Below, piece by piece: positions 7,311 through 14,842 of a stretch of 33,824 nt of DNA. The position numbers and the translations under genes were made by a program. Every line of letters begins with the position of its first letter. The first letter of the stretch is position 1. This DNA is from Eubacteriales bacterium (GTDB taxonomy: Bacteria > Bacillota > Clostridia > Christensenellales > CAG-138): positions 1-33,824 of the forward strand of contig JAJFTI010000018.1 of assembly GCA_021373115.1 (NCBI GenBank), given 5' to 3'. The notes under the pieces were generated by a model that worked only from the letters and a program-made list of their open reading frames with translations, did not search any database and was not told where the DNA came from.

Positions 7311-10280
7311 TTACAGCAGATAACTATAGTCCCAGATAACGGCGTTGATCAACTGTTCAATTTTCGGGTCAATTGCATTGGTACCGAGATGAACAATCGA
7401 AACGTCGTCGAGACGCAGTTTCACCTTTCCGCCGCCCAGGATGAAAAAGCCTTTGTTCGCGCTTTCATCAAATTCCGATTCGGTCGAGAACAGCGTGAAT
7501 TTCTCCTTGTATGGCGCGCTGTCGTACGGGCAGAACACCGTGCAGTTCCCGCATTCATTGCACATGCGATCCACATGGATAATCTGCGGCATGCTGGTTT
7601 CGTTGACCTGAATCGCAATATTCGCGCGGTTCGGGCATACCTGAACGCAGCACTCGCAAATGGTTGAGCAGGCGAGGCAGCGCTCGGTTTCCCTGCCCGC
7701 GCTGTCGTAAACGGCGAGGGAACCCTGCTTGGCGAGACAGTTGCCGGAGCAGGCTTTTGATTCTTCCGGAACAGTAACGGCATAGGGGCCGACAATCGCA
7801 TCCGAAACCTTGCGCGCGTCAGCAATCGCTTCCACAACCGTTGCGGGGCCGCGGTTCGCGTCGCCAATTACATATACATTTGCTTCGCTCGTTTCCAGCG
7901 TTGCGGGATTCGCTTTCACCCCGCCGCGCTCATTCAGCGCAATGTTGTTGTCCAGAAAATCTTTCGCAACGATCTTCTCGCCGATGGCCGAGATCAGAAG
8001 CGAGCAGGGGAGGGTAACGAATTCTTCCGTTTCCACGGAAGAGAGCCTGCCACTCGCGTCCGGTTTTCCAAGGACGCACTTACGGCAGGTCAGTTTGCCG
8101 TCCTTGAGCGAAACGGGATTGAGCAGTTCGCAAAACTCTACGCCGTCTTCCAGCGCCAGCTGCAGCTCTTCCTCATCCGCGGGCATATAGCGCCGCGTTC
8201 TGCGGTAAACGATGCTGGAAGAGACCACGCCTTTGATCCGCTTGGCTGCGCGCGCCGCGTCCATAGCCGTATTGCCGCCGCCGACGACGACCACGTGCTC
8301 GCCGGCATTCTGTAGCGATTCACACTTATACTGCTCCAGAAAATCGAGGACGTTCATACTTTCGCCGGATTCGAGTTTCAGCGTTCCATGCTCCCATGCG
8401 CCGGTTGCAAAAACAATATGCGTATATCCGCTTCGTTTCAGTTCGGCAACGCTTGGCGCAGGGGTGTTCGTTTGAATCCGGACTCCCATGGCTTTCAGCA
8501 GGTCTACGTCGCGGTCGATCCCGTAATCGCCGATCCGGAAACCGGGAATCACATAGCGAACGATGCCGCCAAGCTCCGCACGGCGCTCAAAGACGGTTAC
8601 CTTTGCGCCCTGCCGGCCAAGGAAATAGCCGACTGCCATACCGGCGGGACCGCCGCCGATTACGGCAACGTTTGCCTGGGAGGAACCGGAAGGCCGGATC
8701 GAACCGATCAGGCGGTCGAACCCTTCGCGGGCGGCAAGCAGTTTCGCGTCGCGGATATGGACGCTTTCCTCGTAGAACCCGCGCGTGCATTTATCCATAC
8801 AGCGATGCGAGCAAATGCGTCCGGTAATAAACGGAAGCGGGTTCCGTTCCAGTATGAGGCGAAGCGCCTCGGCGTAGTTCCGGTCGCCAACGAGTCGAAC
8901 ATATTCCGGGATGTCCTGATGGATCGGGCAACCGTGTTCGCAGGGTGCAATGAAGCAGTCCGTCAGCGGAACCTTGTCCTTAATTTTGCGGACCGGCAGA
9001 GGTTTAACGGATTTGGTATGCCTCTCGTCCGTACGTGCCGCACGGGCCAGGTAAGCGACTTTTCCAACGGATACGCCATCGAACGCGCCATATGGTTCCC
9101 GTGCAAGTTTCTCTGCAATCTGCTTGGCGCGTTGATAGCCGCCCGGTTTAAGCAGCGTGGTTGCGAGCGTGATCGGCCAAATTCCCGCGTCGAACAGCTC
9201 TGCAATATGAAAGAAATCTGCGCCGCCGGAAAACGAAAGGCGCATTCTGCCGTCGAACTCCCGGCTGAGGCGGTGTGCCATCTCAATGGTCAGCGGGTAG
9301 AGCGCGCGTCCGCTCATGTACATTTCGTTGCCGGGAAGCTCGTTTCGCGCAATGCCGACGGGGAAGGTGTTGGACAGTTTTAAGCCGAACGAAACGCCTT
9401 TTTCACAGGCGAGATCCAGCAAGCGTTTGAACATCGGAATCGCGTCACGGTACTGTAAATCGTCGTTGAAATGAAAATCGTCGAACACAAGATAATCGTA
9501 ACCCATGTCGTCCATGGTCTTGCGCGCGAACTGATAACCAAGCAGCGTGGGGTTACACTTAACGAATGTATTGAGCCCCTTCTTGTCGATGAGATAGCTC
9601 GCGATCCGCTCGATTTCCTGCGGCGGGCAGCCGTGCAGCGTGGAGAGCGTTATGGAAGAACAGATCCGAGGTGAAATCGCTTCGATATACTTCACGTCCA
9701 CCTTGTGAAAACGCGAAAGATTATCTTTCGTCCATGCGCGGCATTCTTCCCAAACCGGGGTGGATGCGGCGTTTTTCAATCCCTCGATAAAGCGGTCGAT
9801 CTTTTCACTGGTGATGCCTTCAAAATTGTACCCGACGCTCATGTTAAACATGAAACCGTCGGGACGTCCGAGATCGAACTCACAGCTGATGAGTTTCATG
9901 GCGAACCAGGCTTTGACGTATTCATCGAACGCCTGCCCAACGCGTAACTCGGTAGACCACTCAACGTTATAACATTCGTCCTCGGCCAATATGCAGGGCT
10001 TGCTTACCGGAAGGTCTTCACCGTCCAGCGTTTGCACGGTCTTAAGTTCAAAGAAACGGCAGCCTGTGTAATAAGCAGCGATGAGGTTCTGCGCAAGCTG
10101 CGTGTGCGGGCCTGCGGCAGGGCCGAAAGGCGTTTCCAGATGTTCGCCGAACAGGTCGAGAATCTTATCGCTTGGCGCGACATACGCGCGGCGAATACCA
10201 AAAACGCTGCCCTGTTTACGCTCCTCCAAGATCCAATTCATCAGATCCGCAAACGGGATCGGGGTCATCCGGTCGGACAT
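7311..10280 (-). CDS. ygfK: YgfK-like Fe-S/FAD/NAD(P) oxidoreductase
   Basis: A 989-aa multidomain redox protein. Residues ~1-420 form a DHOD/dihydropyrimidine-dehydrogenase-like barrel region. Next comes a GltD-like module: Fe-S cysteines C442, C447, C451, C490, C494, C498, an FAD loop IGGGPAGMAVG (541-551), an NAD(P) loop VVGGGNTAMDAA (665-676) and the second FAD motif VIGDANRGP (804-812). The C-terminus is ferredoxin-like, with C868/C871/C875/C877/C878/C882 and C907/C910/C913/C917. The family is annotated as putative selenate reductase YgfK, but in purine and uric-acid clusters of gut anaerobes it travels with ssnA and xanthine dehydrogenase. Being flavin- and Fe-S-rich next to a hydroxylase without FAD, it probably passes electrons between that enzyme and NAD(P)H or another substrate. 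GGAGG lies six bases before the ATG. It starts 68 bases after ssnA and ends 50 bases before xdh. Confidence 0.9.
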   Translation of the reverse strand: MSDRMTPIPFADLMNWILEERKQGSVFGIRRAYVAPSDKILDLFGEHLETPFGPAAGPHTQLAQNLIAAYYTGCRFFELKTVQTLDGEDLPVSKPCILAEDECYNVEWSTELRVGQAFDEYVKAWFAMKLISCEFDLGRPDGFMFNMSVGYNFEGITSEKIDRFIEGLKNAASTPVWEECRAWTKDNLSRFHKVDVKYIEAISPRICSSITLSTLHGCPPQEIERIASYLIDKKGLNTFVKCNPTLLGYQFARKTMDDMGYDYLVFDDFHFNDDLQYRDAIPMFKRLLDLACEKGVSFGLKLSNTFPVGIARNELPGNEMYMSGRALYPLTIEMAHRLSREFDGRMRLSFSGGADFFHIAELFDAGIWPITLATTLLKPGGYQRAKQIAEKLAREPYGAFDGVSVGKVAYLARAARTDERHTKSVKPLPVRKIKDKVPLTDCFIAPCEHGCPIHQDIPEYVRLVGDRNYAEALRLILERNPLPFITGRICSHRCMDKCTRGFYEESVHIRDAKLLAAREGFDRLIGSIRPSGSSQANVAVIGGGPAGMAVGYFLGRQGAKVTVFERRAELGGIVRYVIPGFRIGDYGIDRDVDLLKAMGVRIQTNTPAPSVAELKRSGYTHIVFATGAWEHGTLKLESGESMNVLDFLEQYKCESLQNAGEHVVVVGGGNTAMDAARAAKRIKGVVSSSIVYRRTRRYMPADEEELQLALEDGVEFCELLNPVSLKDGKLTCRKCVLGKPDASGRLSSVETEEFVTLPCSLLISAIGEKIVAKDFLDNNIALNERGGVKANPATLETSEANVYVIGDANRGPATVVEAIADARKVSDAIVGPYAVTVPEESKACSGNCLAKQGSLAVYDSAGRETERCLACSTICECCVQVCPNRANIAIQVNETSMPQIIHVDRMCNECGNCTVFCPYDSAPYKEKFTLFSTESEFDESANKGFFILGGGKVKLRLDDVSIVHLGTNAIDPKIEQLINAVIWDYSYLL

Positions 10281-10348
10281 AGGGAACCTCCTTATTTATC
10301 TGGTGTGATGGCCGGCAAGTATTGATCCGGCAGTATCCCAGGCGCTTG

Positions 10349-11677
10349 TCAGCCGTTGATCGACTTCCAAAGTCTGGCGGCGCTGAGCCGGCATTCCTTC
10401 ATGATATTCGCTTCGTCCGCAACTAGAATGCTGCGATCTTTCATGAGCACTTTACCGTTGCAAACCGTGGTGACGACGCTGCGTCCGTTCATTCCAAACA
10501 GAATATGGCCGTTTACGTTGCCTCCATCCATTGGCGTAAGCGGATCGTAGTCGGTTACGATAACGTCCGCGTACGCGCCGGACTGGAGCACGCCGAGCGG
10601 ACGGCGATAAAAGCGGGAAGCGATGCGCGGGTTGTTTTCAAACAGCATGGAGGGAATTTCACCCCACGCAACCGTCGGGTCGCAAAGGTTATGCTTATGG
10701 ATAATATTACCGACCTTGTAGCTTTCGAGCATGTCGTTTGTGTATCCGTCCGTGCCAAGGCCGAGCAGGATTCCTTCCTGAAAGAGACGAATGACCGGCC
10801 CGCAGCCAATCGCGTTGCCCATGTTGGATTCCGGGTTGTGAACGACCATGGTTTCTGTTTCCCGAAGCAACGACATTTCGGCGGGACTGACATGGACGCA
10901 GTGAACGGCAAGTGTGTTTTCACCGAGAATGCCTTGTTCGAACAACCGCTCGACAATGCGTTTGCCATATTTTTTCAGCGAGTCAACCTGATCGCCGGGG
11001 CCTTCCGCGACATGAATATGGAATCCGGTTGTTGCGGGTGTGTAACGTTTGCAAAGCGCGAGCGTGTCGTCCGAGAGGGTGAACGCGGCGTGAAGCCCCA
11101 TCATTCCCTTGAGCATGTCGCTCTCGTCCGCACTTGCGCGTTCGATCATCCGCGCGTTCTCCAGAACGGCCTCCGTCATTTTGGCTTTTCCGTCGCGATC
11201 CGAAACCTCGTAGCAAAGATTTGTACGCACGCCGAGTTCTTTTGCCGCGTAAGCAATTTCGTCGAGGCTGCCGGGAATATCAAAATAGCTTGCGTGATGG
11301 TCAAAAACGGTTGTAACGCCGTTTTTAATACAGTCGAGATAAACGGCGCATGCGGAGAGGCGATCGTTTTCCTTGGTCAAAAGACGGTCGATCTTCCACC
11401 ACATGCCTTCCAGAATATCGTTAAAATCGTGCGGATTATATCCCTGAATCGAAAGCCCGCGCGCAAAGGCGCTATAGATATGATTATGTGTATTTATCAA
11501 TCCCGGCATAATCAAACCGCCGTGCGCGTCGATAAATTCAGCGCCGGGGTAGCATGCCTTCAAAACGTTTGTTTCACCAACTTCACGGATCAGATTGCCC
11601 TCAATGGCAACCGTGCCGTTTTCAATATAAAGTCCGTTATCCCTTGTAACGAGCCTTCCGTTCCCAATCAGAAGCAT
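10349..11677 (-). CDS. ssnA: SsnA-type metal-dependent aminohydrolase
   Basis: A 442-aa member of the amidohydrolase superfamily (ATZ/TRZ-like), which hydrolyses amino groups or C-N bonds of heterocycles using a metal held by histidines and an aspartate. Visible metal motifs are NTHNH (H64, H66), HIHVAEG, HCVHVS and the late aspartate in GLGTDGYTND. The length agrees with the family called putative selenium metabolism protein SsnA. The frame is open further upstream (to 11827), but that extension has no family-like sequence, crosses the promoter, and lacks a ribosome site. The ATG at 11677 has AGGGAG ten bases upstream. First gene of the ssnA-ygfK-xdh operon and divergent from the PLP-enzyme gene. 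Its exact substrate is not established by sequence; a purine-derived ring is inferred. Confidence 0.87.
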   Translation of the reverse strand: MLLIGNGRLVTRDNGLYIENGTVAIEGNLIREVGETNVLKACYPGAEFIDAHGGLIMPGLINTHNHIYSAFARGLSIQGYNPHDFNDILEGMWWKIDRLLTKENDRLSACAVYLDCIKNGVTTVFDHHASYFDIPGSLDEIAYAAKELGVRTNLCYEVSDRDGKAKMTEAVLENARMIERASADESDMLKGMMGLHAAFTLSDDTLALCKRYTPATTGFHIHVAEGPGDQVDSLKKYGKRIVERLFEQGILGENTLAVHCVHVSPAEMSLLRETETMVVHNPESNMGNAIGCGPVIRLFQEGILLGLGTDGYTNDMLESYKVGNIIHKHNLCDPTVAWGEIPSMLFENNPRIASRFYRRPLGVLQSGAYADVIVTDYDPLTPMDGGNVNGHILFGMNGRSVVTTVCNGKVLMKDRSILVADEANIMKECRLSAARLWKSING

Positions 11678-11732
11678 GATTCGAATTCTCCCTTCCCGAT
11701 ATGCAATTCCAGCGAGGTGAACCTGCAAAAAC

Positions 11733-11764
11733 ACAATGCTGTTATTCAAATACAATGCTATTAT
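11733..11764. repeat. Tandem direct repeat over the ssnA promoter
   Basis: Two copies of ACAATGCT(G/A)TTAT at 11733-11745 and 11752-11764, offset by 19 bp (about two helical turns on one DNA face). The upstream copy overlaps the ssnA -10 box and the other falls in the early transcribed region, so a bound regulator would block or tune the promoter. Confidence 0.55.
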
Positions 11765-11789
11765 ACTATATTGCCGAAAGCGGGCGCAA
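11760..11789 (-). promoter_or_regulatory. Promoter of the ssnA-ygfK-xdh operon
   Basis: Minus-strand TTGCGC (11784-11789), 18-bp spacer, perfect -10 TATAAT (11760-11765). Transcription would start near 11753 and leave a ~75-base leader before the ATG at 11677. The -35 is weak, which suits an activated promoter. Confidence 0.6.
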
Positions 11790-11799
11790 GCCGATCGAG

Positions 11800-11823
11800 C
11801 CGAAATATACAAAAATATTTCGG
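11800..11823. promoter_or_regulatory. Perfect inverted repeat in the divergent control region
   Basis: Arms CCGAAATAT and ATATTTCGG pair perfectly (9 bp) around the six bases ACAAAA. It lies about ten bases upstream of the ssnA -35 and between the divergent operons, a natural place for a shared regulator. Close by on the plus-strand side is the 8-bp palindrome AAGCGCTT (11840-11847), the core seen in LacI/CcpA-type sites, though the flanks match poorly. The plus-strand promoter itself is unclear; TATTAT at 11886-11891 is the best -10 candidate. Confidence 0.55.
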
Positions 11824-11943
11824 GCACAATAATTTTGTTAAGCGCTTTTTTTTACTGTACATTTATAGGAAAATGGGGTATCATGTATTATATTCTCAGT
11901 GGATTTGCATGAGGAAATACAAGAATAAATAACGGAGCATTCC

Positions 11944-13182
11944 ATGAATCGTATTGCCGGATACCGCTGTACCCTATGCAGAAAAGAGTACCCGTTTGGA
12001 CCGGAGCGCATGACTTGCCCTTCCTGCGGCGAAAAGGGAATTCTGGATATCGTTTATGATTATCAGTCGGTTCGGCGCATCTTTTCCAGAGAAACATTGC
12101 AAAAAGACCATGATAACAGCATGTGGCGCTATCGCGCTCTGATGCCGATTCAAGGCGAAGGGCTGGCCGACTTTCTTCGTATCGGTTGGACGCCGCTCTA
12201 TCGTTCCCGTAAACTGGGCGGGCAGATTGGCCTGAATACGCTTTATATCAAGGACGACGGGCTTAACCCGACCGGCTCGCTGAAGGATCGCGCAAGCGGC
12301 GTTGCCGTGGCAAAGGCGATCGAACTCGGCTACGATACCATCTGCTGTTCTTCCACGGGAAACGCCGCGAGTTCCTGCGCCGGAAACGCCGCGCGCATGG
12401 GCCTGAAAACCGTTATCTTCGTACCCGAGCGCGCGCCGATCGGCAAGGTCGCACAGCTGCTCATCTTTGGCGCAAACGTTGTTTCCGTAAAAGGAGATTA
12501 TCGGCAAACATTTGAACTAAGCAAAGCCGCTATTGAAAAGTGGGGTTTCTACAACCGCAACGCAGGGATCAACCCGGTTATGACCGAAGGGAAAAAAACC
12601 GTTGCAATTGAGATTGCCGAACAGCTCAACTGGAATCCAACCGACTGGGTTGCCATTTCCGTTGGGGACGGCTGCACGATTGGCGGCGTCTATAACGGAT
12701 TTTACGATTTGCTTCAACTTGGCATGATCGAACGGATCCCGAAGATTCTCGGCGTTCAATCCACGGGCTGCTGCCCGTTTGTCAATGCGGACGCAGCCGG
12801 AGGCGCGCTCGTGCCAACGCCGGAAAACACACTGGCGGACAGCATCTCCGTCGGCGTTCCGCGCAATCCGGTCAAGGCGCAGCGAGCGGTCAAAGCCAGC
12901 GGGGGTGCATGGATTGCCGTTTCGGACGATGAGATCCTGGAAGCGATGCGCATGCTTGGCAGAGCGGAAGGCGTTTTCGGCGAGCCGGCAGGCGTTACTG
13001 CAACCGCCGGTGTAAAAGCGGCGGTCGAGAGAGGGATGATCAAATCCAGCGAAAGCGTTACGGTTGTTTCAACCGGAAGCGGTCTCAAGGATGTGAAAAA
13101 CGCCATGCTCGCCGCCGGAGAACCGTTTGCCTGCGAACCGGATATCCGCGTTCTGGAAGCGAGCGGAAGAATCAAACAATAA
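11944..13182 (+). CDS. Threonine-synthase-like PLP-dependent enzyme
   Basis: A 412-aa fold-type II PLP enzyme. A zinc-ribbon-like start (C9, C12, C25, C28) precedes the catalytic domain; K114 in the segment NPTGSLKDRAS is the expected PLP lysine, SSTGNAASS (136-144) binds the cofactor ring region, and a glycine-rich phosphate loop lies in SVGDGCTIGG. These are hallmarks of threonine synthase, which turns O-phosphohomoserine into threonine. No homoserine dehydrogenase or kinase is nearby; instead it faces the purine operon, where related clusters carry another fold-II PLP enzyme (YgeX, diaminopropionate ammonia-lyase). It may therefore be a lyase in purine breakdown rather than a biosynthetic enzyme; that is inference. 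GGAG lies six bases before the ATG. Confidence 0.8.
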   Translation: MNRIAGYRCTLCRKEYPFGPERMTCPSCGEKGILDIVYDYQSVRRIFSRETLQKDHDNSMWRYRALMPIQGEGLADFLRIGWTPLYRSRKLGGQIGLNTLYIKDDGLNPTGSLKDRASGVAVAKAIELGYDTICCSSTGNAASSCAGNAARMGLKTVIFVPERAPIGKVAQLLIFGANVVSVKGDYRQTFELSKAAIEKWGFYNRNAGINPVMTEGKKTVAIEIAEQLNWNPTDWVAISVGDGCTIGGVYNGFYDLLQLGMIERIPKILGVQSTGCCPFVNADAAGGALVPTPENTLADSISVGVPRNPVKAQRAVKASGGAWIAVSDDEILEAMRMLGRAEGVFGEPAGVTATAGVKAAVERGMIKSSESVTVVSTGSGLKDVKNAMLAAGEPFACEPDIRVLEASGRIKQ

Positions 13183-13362
13183 AGAATGAAATTGAAAATT
13201 GAATATAAGCGCGACGTTTTTTCAGACCTCTTGGCTAAAAAAACAGATTTGTTGCGACGTTTTGAACGCCCTGCTCATTAGCAGACGTGGAACGGGGAAA
13301 AGAATCCTACTGTTTGTTACATGACTGCACCGGACAAGACAGAATTAATTCTCGCAAACAGG

Positions 13363-13391
13363 TTGTTTCGCCTGACGGCAGGTGTTACAAT
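13363..13391 (+). promoter_or_regulatory. Promoter of the BMP lipoprotein gene
   Basis: TTGTTT (13363-13368), 17-bp spacer, TACAAT (13386-13391); start of transcription near 13398, just before AGGAGG at 13407-13412. The spacer contains a short inverted repeat CCTG-ACGG-CAGG. The upstream 180 bases after the PLP gene hold no ORF or clear terminator, only a repeated GCGACGTTTT at 13211 and 13254. Confidence 0.75.
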
Positions 13392-13418
13392 AGATCAAAA
13401 TTTAGTAGGAGGAAAACC

Positions 13419-14612
13419 ATGAAAAAGTTCATTGCTATTTTGGCAGTCCTGACGATGGTGTTCGCCCTGGTGGCTTGCGCCGCGCCCGCGTCCGAAGCCA
13501 AAGGAGTCAAGATCGGCGTAATTCTCGTTCACGATGAGAACACCGGTTATGACGCAGCGCATATCGAAGGCATCAAGGCCGGCGCAGCCGCCGCCGGGAT
13601 CGCCGACGATCAGATCATCTGGAAGTACAACATTTCGGAAGATGAAAAGTGCTATGATACGGCGATTGACCTTGTCGAGCAGGGCTGTACGTACATCTTC
13701 TCCGACAGCTACGGTCATCAGTCCCATATGCAGCAGGCCGCTTCCGAGAATCCGGAAGTCGTGTTTGTTTCCATGACGGGCGACCAGGCCGCGCTGAGCA
13801 AGCTCCCGAACTTCAAAAACGCGTTCACGCATACTTTTGAATCGCGCTATGTCTCCGGCGTCGTCGCCGGCATGAAGCTCAAGGAACTCATGGATGCCGG
13901 AACGGTAACCGATCCTTACATTGGTTACGTTGGCGCATATCCTTATGCCGAAGTGGTTAGCGGTTATACCGCGTTCTTCCTTGGCGTACAGAGCATCGTT
14001 CCCTCCGCTCATATGGACGTCATCTATACGAACTCTTGGTATGATCCGACTGCCGAAGCCGAAGCAGCCAACGCTCTGATCTCGAAGGGTTGCTGCATCA
14101 TCAGCCAGCATGCCGACTCCACGGGCGCACCGTCCGCCGTCCAGACCGCTCTGGATGCGGGCAAGGCCGTCTACTGCGTTGGTTACAACATTGACATGCT
14201 CAGCGTTGCTCCGAACGCCGCTCTGACCTCTGCGCAGAACAACTGGGGTGTTTACTACACCTATGCCTTCAAGGCCGCTCTGGCTGGCGAAGACATCGTG
14301 ACTGACTGGTCCGAAGGCTATGCTACCGGCGCGAACATGATTTCCGCTCTGGGCAAGAGCTGTGCCGCGGGAACCGCCGAGAAGGTTGCCGAAGTGGAAG
14401 CCGCCATCAAGGATGGCACTCTGAACATCTTTGACACTGCGACGTTCACCGTTGGCGGCGCTCCTGTGACCACATATCTCGCGATCGACACCGATGGCGA
14501 CTTTGCTGGCGATACCGGCGAAGCCATTGAAAACGGTATCTTCTACGAGTCCAAACTCCGCAGCGCGCCGTACTTTGGCATTCGCATTGACGGCATCACC
14601 GAATTGAGCTAA
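13419..14612 (+). CDS. BMP-family nucleoside-binding lipoprotein
   Basis: A 397-aa extracytoplasmic solute receptor of the BMP/PnrA (Med) family, which binds purine nucleosides for an ABC importer. The signal peptide ends in a lipobox, with C20 as the lipidated cysteine (FALVACAAPAS). The mature part begins with the usual VKIGVILVHDENTGYDAAHIEG segment. The ATG at 13419 has a perfect AGGAGG six bases upstream and lies after its own promoter; a longer in-frame reading from 13287 would start before the promoter and is not used. Codons are strikingly uniform (AAG, GCC, GGC, CTG rich) compared with neighbours, as for highly expressed genes. It is followed by two hairpins and then by the transporter genes. 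Confidence 0.92.
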   Translation: MKKFIAILAVLTMVFALVACAAPASEAKGVKIGVILVHDENTGYDAAHIEGIKAGAAAAGIADDQIIWKYNISEDEKCYDTAIDLVEQGCTYIFSDSYGHQSHMQQAASENPEVVFVSMTGDQAALSKLPNFKNAFTHTFESRYVSGVVAGMKLKELMDAGTVTDPYIGYVGAYPYAEVVSGYTAFFLGVQSIVPSAHMDVIYTNSWYDPTAEAEAANALISKGCCIISQHADSTGAPSAVQTALDAGKAVYCVGYNIDMLSVAPNAALTSAQNNWGVYYTYAFKAALAGEDIVTDWSEGYATGANMISALGKSCAAGTAEKVAEVEAAIKDGTLNIFDTATFTVGGAPVTTYLAIDTDGDFAGDTGEAIENGIFYESKLRSAPYFGIRIDGITELS

Positions 14613-14638
14613 ACCTGCTGCTCAACCAGTATAAGGAA

Positions 14639-14670
14639 CGAGGGGGAAACGGTTCTCCGTTTCCCTCTCG
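14639..14670 (+). other. Long stem-loop 3' of the BMP gene
   Basis: A 14-bp stem (CGAGGGGGAAACGG with CCGTTTCCCTCTCG, one G-T wobble) and a TTCT loop, 27 bases past the BMP stop, without a T run. Followed by a true terminator at 14697, it may be a 3' stabiliser of the abundant receptor mRNA or one half of a tandem terminator. Confidence 0.6.
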
Positions 14671-14696
14671 TCATTCATTCAGCGAAAGACTCAATG

Positions 14697-14725
14697 GAGA
14701 GCGGCATCCCCGCTCTCTTTTTTTT
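14697..14725 (+). terminator. Rho-independent terminator between BMP gene and transporter
   Basis: Perfect 8-bp stem GAGAGCGG/CCGCTCTC, loop CATCC, then eight T (14718-14725). It separates the receptor transcript from the ATPase-permease transcript. Confidence 0.88.
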
Positions 14726-14770
14726 CGAAGTCATTCGGATTCCGAATTTCATATGTTTCGTACGTTTTTG

Positions 14771-14800
14771 TTTACATACAGTTCACCGTTATGCTAAAAT
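14771..14800 (+). promoter_or_regulatory. Promoter of the nucleoside ABC transporter operon
   Basis: TTTACA (14771-14776), 18-bp spacer, TAAAAT (14795-14800) preceded by TGC, an extended -10. It lies 43 bases before the GTG start and after the BMP terminator, so ATPase and permeases can be expressed at a lower level than the receptor. Confidence 0.7.
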
Positions 14801-14842
14801 ATTTTAAGGAAGTCTGAATCTAAGGAAGAAAGGGTCAAGCAT

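Noticed and set aside
8388..9383. 331-codon open frame opposite ygfK
   Set aside because: Antisense shadow with no recognisable sequence; ygfK motifs are continuous on the other strand.
10505..11932. 475-codon open frame on the plus strand opposite ssnA
   Set aside because: Its composition is that of a shadow of ssnA (low-complexity Arg/Val/Asn mix, no domain), it has no ribosome site, and it runs through the ssnA promoter.
13211..13263. Repeated GCGACGTTTT at 13211 and 13254
   Set aside because: Only two 10-base copies 43 bp apart, not placed on a recognisable promoter; could be chance.
13287..13418. N-terminal extension of the BMP receptor gene
   Set aside because: The extension lies upstream of and across the promoter, and the signal peptide with AGGAGG starts at 13419.
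13183..13418. Purine riboswitch before the BMP receptor or transporter
   Set aside because: The conserved core of purine riboswitches (paired loops with TATAATC-like and TCTACC-like parts) was not found here or at 14726-14842.
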